Counted from the stretch's first letter, positions 1 through 8,348 are shown. The stretch is DNA of 42,084 bases from Candidatus Salinicoccus stercoripullorum (GCA_019113295.1 DXHR01000037.1:1-42084); one strand, 5' to 3'. Numbers and translations: made by a program. The notes: a model not told the origin generated them from the sequence alone.

Positions 1-33
1 CATTTAAAGTATGGAACAGCGCTTATAATTCAA

Positions 34-1011
34 TTATATCGTAGTCCCCCGCCATAATGAAATCGGGAATACCTGCTCCTGTGTTTCAGTTTTCTTCCCT
101 TCAACTTCTTCAATAAGGGTATTTACTGAACTCCAGGCAATTTCATACACAGGCTGGATAATTGTTGTAAGACTCGGATAAATTGAACGAATCAAACCCG
201 AGCCATCATATCCTATCACTTTAAGGTCATCTGGTATACGATAACCCTGGCTCTCAGCATATTGCAGAATATGTATGGCCAATAAATCATCGCTTGCAAA
301 TATACCGTCTACATCCGGATGATCGTGGAAAAGTTTTTTTATCACATCGGAACTCTGATCTAAAAATGCAACATCCGGAACGTGATAAGTTTTATAAAAC
401 CGGTTTTCTTCATTCATCACCTGTTCGTAAGCGTACATACGTTTATTTGCAGGCGTATCCAGTGACGCATCGCCATTTATATGAATGATCTTACTGCAGC
501 CGGCTTCTATCAATTCCTTCGTTGCCATCTCTCCTCCTTTATAGTTATCAGAGCTGACGACATGGATATTTTCAGATAGATAATGATCAATCGCAACCGC
601 AGGTAACTGTTGTTTTTCATCTATGAGCCCACGATTATATGTTACAACAATCACACCATCAACCTGATTGCGCCGAAGCATATCCCAGTATTCTTTTTCC
701 TTATCAGGTTGATGCAGACTGTTACACAGTAAAACTTTATATCCTTTTTCATTACAGATGTTTTCTATATCTGCAACCAGTTCACCGAAAAATGGGTGGT
801 TTGTTGACGGAACGATTACTCCGATCAAATAGGAACGTTTATTGAAAAGAGACCGTGCAAGATCATTAGGCACATAATTTATCTCCTTCATAGCTGAGTA
901 AACTTTATCCCTGGTTTTTTGGCTGATGTAACCCCGATCATTAAGAACCCGTGATACAGTAGTTGTGGATACACCAGCAATCCTGGCAACGTCTTGAATT
1001 TTTGGTTTCAT
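34..1011 (-). CDS. LacI/GalR-family transcriptional repressor
   Basis: Sugar-responsive DNA-binding regulator of 325 residues, a normal LacI-family length. The N-terminal helix-turn-helix is clear (DVARIAGVSTTTVSRVLN at about residues 7-24), followed by the hinge (YVPNDLARSL) and a periplasmic-binding-protein-like effector domain starting near residue 60 (YLIGVIVPSTNHPFFGEL). The start ATG has a good AAGGAGA site 8 bases upstream. The N-terminus resembles ScrR-type sucrose repressors, but the effector cannot be assigned. No sugar gene lies beside it on the right, so its targets are probably left of the window. It has its own promoter and no partner gene here. Confidence 0.93.
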   Translation of the reverse strand: MKPKIQDVARIAGVSTTTVSRVLNDRGYISQKTRDKVYSAMKEINYVPNDLARSLFNKRSYLIGVIVPSTNHPFFGELVADIENICNEKGYKVLLCNSLHQPDKEKEYWDMLRRNQVDGVIVVTYNRGLIDEKQQLPAVAIDHYLSENIHVVSSDNYKGGEMATKELIEAGCSKIIHINGDASLDTPANKRMYAYEQVMNEENRFYKTYHVPDVAFLDQSSDVIKKLFHDHPDVDGIFASDDLLAIHILQYAESQGYRIPDDLKVIGYDGSGLIRSIYPSLTTIIQPVYEIAWSSVNTLIEEVEGKKTETQEQVFPISLWRGTTI

Positions 1012-1061
1012 CCAGTGGTCTCCTTTATAATTAACTGAGCAAAAATTGAAATTTAATACCC

Positions 1062-1090
1062 ATTATAGAATAAGATATTGAAAATGACCA
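1062..1090 (-). promoter_or_regulatory. Promoter of the LacI-family gene
   Basis: Reading the minus strand there is TGGTCA (1085-1090), a 17-base spacer and a perfect TATAAT (1062-1067), about 50 bases before the start codon. The -35 box matches 4 of 6 consensus bases. Confidence 0.6.
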
Positions 1091-1091
1091 T

Positions 1092-1541
1092 CTAATCTCT
1101 GTTAACATCCACCAGTTCAAACCGTTCACAGACCAGAAGCATGTCTTCTGAAAACTCGTAACCAGTACCTTTCAGCTCTTCCCTGAAAAATTTTTCATGG
1201 GCACTCCACCAGTACTGATAGGTCCCGTCACCTTCACCTTCCGCAACCACAAATTCCTCAGACACTTCATTCATAGGCATTATACCTACTTCCGCTGTTT
1301 TAATGATTGCCACCGGTTCATCACTCTTATTCAATATGACACTGTAATCTTCCGTCGACGGAAGGGGCTCATTTTCAAGTTCGTAAAATATGTGCCCGGA
1401 GCAAGTCGCTGTTTTAATGCCGTCCACAACCAGCTGTGCAAGATAATCCGGATCATCACCAAACTGCCATGCACCGACAGATCCCGGTTTTTCTTTATTT
1501 CCCCAATAATCATCCCAATACAATTGAGCTTTAACATTCAT
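1092..1541 (-). CDS. ASCH domain protein
   Basis: Cytosolic protein of 149 residues with the ASCH (PUA-like) fold. The family signature G-x-K-x-x-T is visible as DGIKTATCS at about residues 41-49, after a tryptophan-rich N-terminus (YWDDYWGN, VGAWQFGD) common to this subgroup. ASCH proteins are thought to bind RNA or modified nucleosides, and some relatives hydrolyse acetylcytidine; the role of this one is not known. Its start overlaps the end of a truncated acetyltransferase ORF by 11 bases, and both would be read from the promoter near 1760. A GATGGGAGA ribosome site precedes the ATG. Confidence 0.85.
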   Translation of the reverse strand: MNVKAQLYWDDYWGNKEKPGSVGAWQFGDDPDYLAQLVVDGIKTATCSGHIFYELENEPLPSTEDYSVILNKSDEPVAIIKTAEVGIMPMNEVSEEFVVAEGEGDGTYQYWWSAHEKFFREELKGTGYEFSEDMLLVCERFELVDVNRD

Positions 1542-1707
1542 ATGTAAATTCTCCCATCAAGCTGATCCTCATTATCGCTTTTTTCTGTTTATCTGCTCTA
1601 ATCTGTCTTTCACCCGGGTCGTAGAGCATATACCCCGAATCGTCTATTTTCTTATTCAGTTTGATAAAAGACTCAGTATCGTTTACATGTAATTCTCTAA
1701 TCTTCAT
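1531..1707 (-). pseudogene. N-terminal remnant of a GNAT acetyltransferase
   Basis: This short ORF begins like a GNAT acetyltransferase (MKIRELHVNDTESFIKLN, then YMLYDPGERQ, the usual beta1-alpha1-alpha2 region) but stops after about 58 residues. The acetyl-CoA binding core is absent, because the reading frame runs straight into the ASCH gene. I chose the ATG at 1707 because GCGGGTG sits 6 bases upstream; the upstream in-frame ATG at 1725 has no such site. It is most simply the 5' stub left by a deletion. It might survive as translational coupling for the ASCH gene, whose start it overlaps. Confidence 0.65.
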
Positions 1708-1759
1708 ATCAGTCACCCGCTTCATTAATTCGGTTACCGTAATGTTTCGGTGTACTACG

Positions 1760-1768
1760 ATTATATCA
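1760..1768 (-). promoter_or_regulatory. Extended -10 promoter for GNAT remnant and ASCH gene
   Basis: The minus strand reads TGATATAAT, an extended -10 element (TG-N-TATAAT), about 50 bases upstream of the remnant's start. I see no good -35 box, which is acceptable for extended -10 promoters. Confidence 0.5.
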
Positions 1769-1820
1769 GAAAATTCACATCACTATTATAAAAATCCAGA
1801 ATACGAAAAAAGCATTTATC

Positions 1821-1850
1821 ATTTAAAAAGAACGGTTTTCACCGTTCTTT
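1821..1850 (-). terminator. Terminator of the MerR-family gene
   Basis: A 10-bp stem (1827-1836 with 1841-1850) and a 4-base loop, followed on the minus strand by TTTTTAAA. The stem begins at the gene's stop codon. Confidence 0.8.
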
Positions 1851-2610
1851 AATCTTCTGCGTTTCTTTCTATGGAATCTCTCAGTAAACTGACGACTTCT
1901 TTTCCTGCACGGGCGTTATAATATTTCGCGAATCTTTCATCATACACATACATCTGTGCGAGTCCTCTGTGGGCTTCTGCGGAGTAATTCGTCCATGAGT
2001 ACATGAGCCATTCTTTATGGAGTTCATATACTTCACGGGCGAATGGCGACTCTATATCTTTCGTTTCTGAAAGCTGTTCGAGTTTTGAAAACAGTTCGTC
2101 CTCGATGCTCTGCATCTTATCGAAGTCTGCTTTACTCAGGTTCATATACTTCCGGTTGGATGCGTCTATCGTTTTCTCACCGTACTTCTCTCTGATTTCT
2201 TCTCCGTACTTTCTCTCGTTTTCTTCAATTTTGGCTTTTTTGAAGCCTTCGAATTTTTCTTCTGCGCTCATTTCAATCTCTCCTTTTGTGTGTTGTATCG
2301 TCTTGCCGACAGTAGCGAGCAGAATCTTTGTTTTTTCCTGTTCTGCCTGCAGTTTTTGATAGTGTTCCTCCAGCGCCTGCAGTGTATTGAACTCCGGGTC
2401 GTCGAGGATGGACCGTATTTCTTCCAGTTTCAATTCCATTGACCGGTACAGCAGGATCTGCTGCAATCTGTCGATATCCCTATCTTTATAGATCCTGTAT
2501 CCCGAACCCGTGTATTCGCTCGGCTTCAGGAGCCCGATCTGATCGTAATATCTCAATGTGCGTGTACTGATACCGGACATCTCTGCAACTTGTCTGACAG
2601 TGTATTTCAT
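1849..2610 (-). CDS. MerR-family regulator with TipAS ligand domain
   Basis: Drug-sensing transcriptional activator of 253 residues, the length of Mta/TipAL-type proteins. The winged helix-turn-helix is at the N-terminus (YTVRQVAEMSGISTRTLRYYDQIGLL), a long coiled coil follows at about 75-120, and the rest (roughly 120-250) is a TipAS-type domain that binds hydrophobic antibiotics in known relatives (EIREKYGE, WTNYSAEAHRGLAQMYVYDERFAKYY). I placed the start at the ATG at 2610, because AAGGTG lies 6 bases upstream and the protein then begins MKYTVRQ like its relatives; an upstream GTG at 2634 lacks a site. It is probably autoregulated through the operator at 2635-2665. A divergently transcribed oxidoreductase may be a second target. 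Confidence 0.92.
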   Translation of the reverse strand: MKYTVRQVAEMSGISTRTLRYYDQIGLLKPSEYTGSGYRIYKDRDIDRLQQILLYRSMELKLEEIRSILDDPEFNTLQALEEHYQKLQAEQEKTKILLATVGKTIQHTKGEIEMSAEEKFEGFKKAKIEENERKYGEEIREKYGEKTIDASNRKYMNLSKADFDKMQSIEDELFSKLEQLSETKDIESPFAREVYELHKEWLMYSWTNYSAEAHRGLAQMYVYDERFAKYYNARAGKEVVSLLRDSIERNAED

Positions 2611-2634
2611 ACCCATCACCTTCCTGTAACTCAC

Positions 2635-2665
2635 AGTATATGGATTGACGCAGCGTCAAGGTCAA
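2635..2665 (-). promoter_or_regulatory. MerR-type autoregulatory promoter/operator
   Basis: Minus strand: -35 TTGACC (2660-2665), a spacer of exactly 19 bases, -10 TATACT (2635-2640). The over-long spacer contains a perfect 7+1+7 dyad, TTGACGC-n-GCGTCAA (2645-2659). A 19-20-base spacer with a dyad inside it is the hallmark of promoters that MerR proteins untwist. It lies 25 bases upstream of the MerR-family gene's start. Confidence 0.85.
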
Positions 2666-2795
2666 CACTTTGTCCTAATATATTTTTGAGGATTTGTATT
2701 ATCTTACCCTTCTGCATCGAACAATATGATTTTAACATCCATCACAACGGGTATAAGACTCATGCAGTGATTTAAGAAATATGAGGAGGATTACT

Positions 2796-3803
2796 TTGAA
2801 TAATGAACAGATTGTTTTAGCTGAACGTCCGGAGGGACTGCCCGGGGATAGTGTATTTCGGTACGAAGATGTGGAAACCAGGAAACCGGGCACAGATGAG
2901 ATGGTAATCGAGAGTGTCTATATATCAGTCGACCCCTATATGCGCGGCAGGATGAATGATACGAAATCATATGCCAAGCCTTTTGAATTGGATGAACCGA
3001 TTGAAAGTCATATTGTCGGCAGGGTCACTGAATCGAATAATGAGGATTTCGCGGAAGGAGACGTTGTCACGGGTGTACTCCCGTGGAAGAAGTTCAATAC
3101 TGTATCTGAAGATGCTGTGAATAAAGTCCCGTCGACTGATGTGCCGCTTCATCTGTACTTGAGCACACTCGGCATGCCGGGACAGGCGGCCTATGGCGGT
3201 CTTTTGAACATCGGCAAGCCGCAGGAAGGTGAAAGTGTTGTTGTTTCTGCAGCATCCGGCGCAGTCGGCTCTGTCGCAGGCCAGATTGCAAAGATAAAAG
3301 GTGCGAAGGTTATCGGCATAGCCGGCGGCCCTGAAAAGGTCAATTACCTCACTGAAACGCTTGGTCTCGATGCAGGTGTCGACTATAAGAAAGATGATTT
3401 TGCCGAAAAACTTGCTGAAGCTGTACCTGATGGCATCGACGTCTATTTCGAAAACGTCGGCGGCCCTGTTTCCGACAAAGTGTTCAACCATCTGAACACA
3501 TTCGCCAGGGTACCTGTATGCGGGACGATTTCCTCATACAACAGCAATGATGATAACGGCCCGCGTGTACAGCAGAAACTGGTCAAATCACAGGCACTGA
3601 TGCAGGGCTTCCTCGTCGCACAGTTCAAGGAAGACTTCAAAAAAGCCAGTGAACAGCTGGCACAATGGGTCGAGGAAGGAAAAATCCATTCCGAAGTGAC
3701 AATTGCCGAAGGCTTCGACAAGCTGCCGGATGCCTTCAGAAACCTATTCACCGGAGACAACTTCGGCAAGCAGGTTGCCAAAGTTTCCAATTCATTGGAT
3801 TAA
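2796..3803 (+). CDS. NADP-dependent MDR-family oxidoreductase
   Basis: Medium-chain dehydrogenase/reductase of the zinc-free leukotriene-B4-dehydrogenase / CurA-like subfamily, about 335 residues, probably reducing alpha,beta-unsaturated carbonyls with NADPH. Visible signatures are VDPYMRGRMND near residue 50, the Rossmann nucleotide loop VSAASGAVGSVAGQIAK near 150, and FENVGG near 220; no zinc ligands are present. The start is probably TTG at 2796: a perfect AGGAGGA at 2784-2790 lies 5 bases before it, so the upstream ATG at 2781 would place the ribosome site inside the gene. It is divergent from the MerR/TipAS gene and convergent with yitT, with a shared terminator. Confidence 0.9.
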   Translation: MNNEQIVLAERPEGLPGDSVFRYEDVETRKPGTDEMVIESVYISVDPYMRGRMNDTKSYAKPFELDEPIESHIVGRVTESNNEDFAEGDVVTGVLPWKKFNTVSEDAVNKVPSTDVPLHLYLSTLGMPGQAAYGGLLNIGKPQEGESVVVSAASGAVGSVAGQIAKIKGAKVIGIAGGPEKVNYLTETLGLDAGVDYKKDDFAEKLAEAVPDGIDVYFENVGGPVSDKVFNHLNTFARVPVCGTISSYNSNDDNGPRVQQKLVKSQALMQGFLVAQFKEDFKKASEQLAQWVEEGKIHSEVTIAEGFDKLPDAFRNLFTGDNFGKQVAKVSNSLD

Positions 3804-3808
3804 AAGAA

Positions 3809-3840
3809 GACCTGGAGACAAAAACCACTGTCTCCAGGTC
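3809..3840. terminator. Bidirectional terminator between convergent genes
   Basis: A perfect 12-bp stem (3809-3820 with 3829-3840, GACCTGGAGACA) with an 8-base loop lies between two converging genes. A T-rich tail is present on the minus side (TTCTTTTA); the plus side has only CATTTAT. Confidence 0.85.
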
Positions 3841-3849
3841 TCATTTATA

Positions 3850-4722
3850 TCAGCGTTTCTGCAGGTCCTGTTTTACAAATTCCCCTTTTTTAACATCGGA
3901 TACGTCGTATATGGCAATGAATGCGTGCGGATCGGTTTCACTCACTATTTCCTTGAGTTTCTGCTCCTCGAGACGGTTGATCACGCATGTAATCTGGGTA
4001 AATGTGATATCAGTGTAGCCGCCATGGATTTCATTATACGTACATGTACGGCCCAGTTCCTCCTTGATCTCTTCAATGATTGGTCTGGGAATTGTAGTGA
4101 TTATGGTAAATGTCTTGGAGCCGCTCAGTCCCTCTTCGATCAGATGGATGACTTTGGAGGCAATGAAGTATGCGATGGCGGAAAGCATCGCCCCTTCAAA
4201 ACCGAATACTGTGGATACAAGTATGAACACGAATATGTTCAGGAAAAGAATGAAGTCGCTGGTTCCAAATGGAAGCTTCCTCGACAGGAGTACCGCAAAC
4301 ATATCAATGCCGTCAAGTGCACCCCCGTTGCGCAGTGCCAAGCCCATACCGGTACCGATGATGACACCGCCCACAATCGTGACGAGCAGTGAGTCCCCTT
4401 CTATGATCGTCGGGATGTGATGCATTATGGATGTGAATATAGCGAGAGAAAATATGCCCACGATGGACAGTGCAGAAAATTTGGCACCAATCTGTTTATA
4501 TCCCAGCCAGATGAACGGTATGTTCAATACAGCAATCAGATAACCGAGCTTGATATCAAATATGTTGGAACCGACGATGCTGACACCTGTAATCCCTCCG
4601 TCAGAAACCTGGTTCGGAATCAGTACAGATTCAAGTCCGTAGGCGGTAATGAATGCCCCCAGCATCGTCATGATGATACGGCCGGTGAAGATGAATATTC
4701 GCCGTGGTTTAGAATTTTTCAT
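3850..4722 (-). CDS. YitT-family membrane protein
   Basis: Integral membrane protein of 290 residues. About five transmembrane segments fill residues 10-185 (GGVIIGTGMGLALRNGGALDGIDM is the conserved YitT loop). A soluble DUF2179 domain occupies about 205-285 (FTIITTIPRPIIEEIKEEL, GGYTDITFTQITCVINRLE). Paralogues are common in Bacillales; the biochemical function is unknown. The start is the ATG with AAAGGAAG 9 bases upstream. It is a single gene with its own terminator. Confidence 0.92.
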   Translation of the reverse strand: MKNSKPRRIFIFTGRIIMTMLGAFITAYGLESVLIPNQVSDGGITGVSIVGSNIFDIKLGYLIAVLNIPFIWLGYKQIGAKFSALSIVGIFSLAIFTSIMHHIPTIIEGDSLLVTIVGGVIIGTGMGLALRNGGALDGIDMFAVLLSRKLPFGTSDFILFLNIFVFILVSTVFGFEGAMLSAIAYFIASKVIHLIEEGLSGSKTFTIITTIPRPIIEEIKEELGRTCTYNEIHGGYTDITFTQITCVINRLEEQKLKEIVSETDPHAFIAIYDVSDVKKGEFVKQDLQKR

Positions 4723-4974
4723 AAAGATGTAACTTCCTTTGTATGAATCATATAATCAATCGTACCATTTTTTGTTAAACCATCATAAAGATATACCTTT
4801 AAACGAGAAATTATATTCTCTATCATTCTGCGTATTGAATCAGGATTCATGAAAGTCTTGTAGACAGTCGCCGGTGACGTTTAGACAAGTCTGGCGTCCT
4901 TATCAATTCTTACGTTATCATATGGTAAATTCATTGTGCTGATAACAGCTCATTGATATAAATTTGACCATCAC

Positions 4975-5409
4975 TTATTCAAGCTCCTTTTTGAATACAT
5001 AGCTGACCCTGTCATAGTCCATCCTGTCTTCATAGAACCGGTGGGCACCTTTGCGCTTGAGACCGGATGACAGGGCGACACTTTCACATCCCCTGTCTTT
5101 CGCCCATTCATGGACGTATGTAAGAAGCTTTTCCCCATAACCCTTTGAACGAATTTCAGCATCAGTCACAAGGTCACATACCCATATAAATCTGCCGTAA
5201 TATAATGTAATCATGGGTTTGAACCCGATGACTGCCACTATGTCTCCATCATCGATGAGTGCATACATCCTGTAGCTGTCTTTCTCTTTTGCCTCTGTTA
5301 CCAAATCAATATACGTCTTTTCGTCAAGATGGCTTCTCAGTTGTTTCATGACCGGGTAGGCTTCCGATATTTCATCCACTGTATTCAATTCTTTGATTGT
5401 CGCAGTCAT
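4975..5409 (-). CDS. GNAT-family N-acetyltransferase
   Basis: Acetyl-CoA-dependent acetyltransferase of 144 residues with an unknown substrate. The N-terminal half carries [23 protein letters not shown], where R-S-K-G-Y-G is the acetyl-CoA pyrophosphate loop, followed by the usual alpha4/beta6 region (GAHRFYEDR). I moved the start to the ATG at 5409, because AAGGAG lies 6 bases upstream; the longer frame begins inside the upstream gene's end. It is the last gene of a minus-strand cluster that starts near 8325. No clear terminator follows; the 250 bases up to yitT show nothing else I can name. Confidence 0.88.
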   Translation of the reverse strand: MTATIKELNTVDEISEAYPVMKQLRSHLDEKTYIDLVTEAKEKDSYRMYALIDDGDIVAVIGFKPMITLYYGRFIWVCDLVTDAEIRSKGYGEKLLTYVHEWAKDRGCESVALSSGLKRKGAHRFYEDRMDYDRVSYVFKKELE

Positions 5410-5434
5410 AAATAACTCCTTAAAATTTGACATG

Positions 5435-6078
5435 TCACATCATCACATCGTTTTTCTCTATTATGTACCGGCCATCTGTATCATCGATGACAATATCGAA
5501 TTCATGGCGCTTCTCATGCATGAACAGCTCATATTGGATCCTCCTCTGATGATGGGAACTGAGCAGCGCCTCTGATGATCTCTCCCTGTCCTTAACATCC
5601 CGTTCCATCCTCCGGGCGAGTTCTGTCCTCTCGTCCGTATAGATGTAGATGGATAGATCGAATAGTTGATCCTCCAGAAATGTAGTGCTCATGCCATCGA
5701 CGATTGTAAAGGACGGTCTGCATGAATGGTTTTTTCGGGCGCCCAGTGAGCATCGATGGTTAGAATATCCATCCCTCTTCTGAGCATCAGGAGATCGCGC
5801 TTCAGACTGGCAAGTTCATGTGCTGCCGGCAGGCATGCTGTGACTTTTTCTCTATATTCTTCGTTTTCATATTCGTAAACGGCCCCCAATGATTTTCTGT
5901 ACTCCCCGGGAATAATGTAGGCATCCGTATTCAGATAATTGAATGTGTCATGCTCCATTCTTTCCATAATCTCCTCGGCCAAATTTGTTTTTCCTGCTGC
6001 ACCATGTCCACTTATCCTGATAACACAGTTTCTATTTTTAAGTATATGCTTGATGACACCATCTATCAGCTTTTTCAT
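5435..6078 (-). pseudogene. Uridine-kinase-like P-loop gene, split by a frameshift
   Basis: Two adjacent frames are halves of one protein of roughly 210 residues. The 5' half (5689-6078) has the Walker A loop GHGAAGKT at about residue 24 and ends DILTIDAHWAPEKTIHADRP. The 3' half (5435-5692, one frame over) continues FTIVDGMSTTFLEDQLFDLS, the typical P-loop kinase region followed by RRMERDVKDRERSS. The frames join at the three A's at 5708-5710 on the plus strand; one extra A there would restore a full-length reading. The family resembles uridine kinase, with real substrate unknown. Either the gene is newly dead or this is a sequencing error in a short run. A GAGGAGA site precedes the ATG. Confidence 0.85.
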
Positions 6079-6110
6079 AAGCTCTCCTCCATCATTTAAA
6101 TGCCGAAGTA

Positions 6111-6992
6111 TTATATATAACTGTTTTTTCTCTGTGCCGCCAGGAAGAAATACACACCAATCAGTACTATCACGCCGCCGATCAATTGAAGTCCATCCAG
6201 TGTCTCTGAAAGCAGCAGATATGCAAGCAGTGATGCACCGACCGGTTCCAGCAGCATGCTCATCGAAATAGTTGTAGGACTGACCTCGTCAAGCAGTGCA
6301 TTGAATATCACATGGGCGATTGTCGGGAATATGGCGAGCATGAGGAATAAAAGCCACTCTCTCGGGGGATAGCTCATCAGCTCTTCCCGTGTAATCAAAT
6401 TAAAGACAAGCAAAAACAATCCCGCAACTGTGAACACGATGAAGCTGTATACCCAGTGTTTGAGATTCCTGACAGATCTCTGGCCGATCATGAAGTAGCA
6501 GACGACTGCGACAACGCTGAGAAATGACAGTATATTACCTGAAAATGCGCTCATATTGGTGAAACTGAAATCCCCCCAGCTGATGATGAGCACTCCTGTA
6601 AATGAAATGAAAACAGATATGACGACTGCTCTGGTGATCCTTTCTTTATAGATCAGATAGGCGGCAATCATTGCGACTATCGGCTGGAGTGCAAGGATGA
6701 CTGTTGAACTTGCCACCGATGTCAGCTGCAGTGATTCAAACCAGAATCCGAAGTGCAGTGCGAGGAATAACCCGGCAATGATGAGTGACAGCCACTCCCT
6801 CGATGATAATCTGGTGAATTCGAATCTATAACGGTAAACGATTGGAATGAGCAGGATGCTCGCAAACAACATTCTGTACATGCTGATGATACTCGCGGAA
6901 GCGTCGGATAACTTGACGAAGATTGCTGCAAAAGCGATGCATATTACAGCAACTCCAAGTAATGTGACAGCTGACTTTTTGATTATCCACAC
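6111..6992 (-). CDS. EamA/DMT-family transporter
   Basis: Ten-helix inner-membrane permease of the drug/metabolite transporter superfamily, 293 residues, with two EamA repeats (about 10-135 and 150-285). The second ends in LLLSETLDGLQLIGGVIVLIGVYFF, the usual final motif. The substrate is unknown; relatives export amino acids or other metabolites. The start is uncertain: the GTG at 6990-6992 abuts a run of seven G's that must also serve as ribosome site, and there is no nearby ATG. That homopolymer could make translation sensitive to slippage mutations. Confidence 0.88.
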   Translation of the reverse strand: MWIIKKSAVTLLGVAVICIAFAAIFVKLSDASASIISMYRMLFASILLIPIVYRYRFEFTRLSSREWLSLIIAGLFLALHFGFWFESLQLTSVASSTVILALQPIVAMIAAYLIYKERITRAVVISVFISFTGVLIISWGDFSFTNMSAFSGNILSFLSVVAVVCYFMIGQRSVRNLKHWVYSFIVFTVAGLFLLVFNLITREELMSYPPREWLLFLMLAIFPTIAHVIFNALLDEVSPTTISMSMLLEPVGASLLAYLLLSETLDGLQLIGGVIVLIGVYFFLAAQRKNSYI

Positions 6993-7033
6993 CCCCCCTG
7001 CTTTACCTTTTATCTGTTATGGAGTAATGGTTT

Positions 7034-7465
7034 CTAAATGCTTTTCCTGAAACAGATGATCCTGTTCATCTCTTCAAAGCCGCTTTTCAAGTGAAATTCA
7101 AGACTTCCTGCGTTATCAAGTTCGCAGTCACTGGCAAATTCCGTACATCCTTTATCCTTCGCCCACTGCTCGCACTCCGTGACCAGCTCCAAGGCAATAT
7201 CCTTCAGACGATGCTCTTCTTTCACAAAAACACCTTCGAGATAGCCGACCGGTGATGAATCCGTTCCTTCCACATAATCATATCTGAGTCCGCAGTGTGC
7301 AAAAGCCACCGGATTATCATCAATCAATTTTATGAAATAGGCTGCAGCATCATTGGATATATTCTCTTCAATTTCTGTTTTTAATATTTCATACTCCTCC
7401 TCCCACAATGCAGATGAGAGTCTGGTCATTTCATCGATATGAGCAGTTGTCGCCTGGATGATCAT
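7034..7465 (-). CDS. AAC(6')-like aminoglycoside acetyltransferase homologue
   Basis: GNAT protein of 143 residues that resembles chromosomal aminoglycoside 6'-N-acetyltransferases. The stretch RYDYVEGTDSSPVGYLEG followed by VFVKEEHR, then WAKDKGCTEFASDCELDN and HLKSGF, is the AAC(6') core in order. The acetyl-CoA loop, normally R-x-x-G-x-A/G, reads R-L-K-D-I-A, so the loop glycine is replaced by aspartate. Activity is therefore doubtful, and the name should not be taken as proof of resistance. A GGAGGG site lies 6 bases before the ATG. It follows the HExxH gene by 14 bases, so the two are probably co-transcribed. Confidence 0.85.
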   Translation of the reverse strand: MIIQATTAHIDEMTRLSSALWEEEYEILKTEIEENISNDAAAYFIKLIDDNPVAFAHCGLRYDYVEGTDSSPVGYLEGVFVKEEHRLKDIALELVTECEQWAKDKGCTEFASDCELDNAGSLEFHLKSGFEEMNRIICFRKSI

Positions 7466-7479
7466 GTCGTCCCTCCGCT

Positions 7480-8325
7480 TTATTTTACTTCAATCATATC
7501 CCTGCAGGCATCAAATATATACTGGGCAAGCTGGTCACCTGGTATTTTTGCCATTTCCTCAAATGATACACCCGCGTCAAGAAGTGACCCTACGATAAGC
7601 CATCCGACGTAGTAAGCTTCCCTTTCCAAGCCAGTGGTTCCTTCACCCAGTGTAAACTTCATGAGTGTTTCAGATCTCGCATCATTGAAATATGGCATTA
7701 TGCCCTCAATGATCTCTTCTTTTTTCATCTCGCAGGTTTTAAGCCATCCCGGAGTGAACTCTATATAAATCTCCTCATTCTTACCCGGTTTTAAATGCTG
7801 ACTGATTCTGGTGGCAAGCCCCTCCTGCATTATCAGATTAGCCACCGGCCGTTCCCAGTTCAAACTGAGACCCGCAGTTTTCTGATGCACGATATGGGTC
7901 AGCTCGTGATATAGAATGATATCATTTACTTCGCTTTCTATAGGAATACAGAGCGCCGTTCTGTCACTGTCGTATGGTGCTGTAAAAAAATTCCCTTCAA
8001 ACGAACCGACAAAATATATCAATACCAAATCGATCGGTTCATCACACCTCAGCAATTTCTTAATATGAAAAAGAGGATTCTCAATAATATTATTTTCAGG
8101 TCCCCAACTTTTGATGGTCTCTATTTCTCCAAAGTATTTCGGCCAAGTATTTGCAAGCATTGTCCGAGCAATCTTTTCCCCTTCAACCCCTGGAGGAACC
8201 GCGGCAAAATCATAGGTTTCTTTCCATAATTCAAAACGTTTCTTTTCACTCATGCTCCTTCGACTGGCCTCATCGAAAAAATCAATGAAATCCGGCACCA
8301 GATTTTTAACTTCTATATGGTCCAT
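7480..8325 (-). CDS. Putative gluzincin-type zinc metalloprotease
   Basis: Soluble protein of 281 residues with the zinc motif H-E-L-T-H at about 140-144 (ILYHELTHIVHQ) and a likely third ligand, Glu 168, in IMQEGLATRISQ. That arrangement (HExxH plus a downstream glutamate) fits gluzincins and resembles DUF2268-like predicted peptidases. No signal peptide or membrane segment is visible. Substrate and role are unknown. The start was set at the ATG at 8325, where AGGAGGGG gives proper spacing; the ATG two codons earlier is too close to it. It is the first gene of the minus-strand cluster and lies back to back with the S66 peptidase gene. Confidence 0.75.
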   Translation of the reverse strand: MDHIEVKNLVPDFIDFFDEASRRSMSEKKRFELWKETYDFAAVPPGVEGEKIARTMLANTWPKYFGEIETIKSWGPENNIIENPLFHIKKLLRCDEPIDLVLIYFVGSFEGNFFTAPYDSDRTALCIPIESEVNDIILYHELTHIVHQKTAGLSLNWERPVANLIMQEGLATRISQHLKPGKNEEIYIEFTPGWLKTCEMKKEEIIEGIMPYFNDARSETLMKFTLGEGTTGLEREAYYVGWLIVGSLLDAGVSFEEMAKIPGDQLAQYIFDACRDMIEVK

Positions 8326-8348
8326 GACCATCCCCTCCTGAGTTTTCC

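Noticed and set aside
2781..2795. ATG at 2781 as the start of the oxidoreductase
   Set aside because: The AGGAGG needed for initiation lies inside these codons and points to the TTG at 2796.
4723..4974. Possible RNA or gene between yitT and the acetyltransferase
   Set aside because: Only short unstructured AT-rich sequence, a plausible weak yitT promoter and small scattered repeats are visible. Nothing coding or strongly folded.
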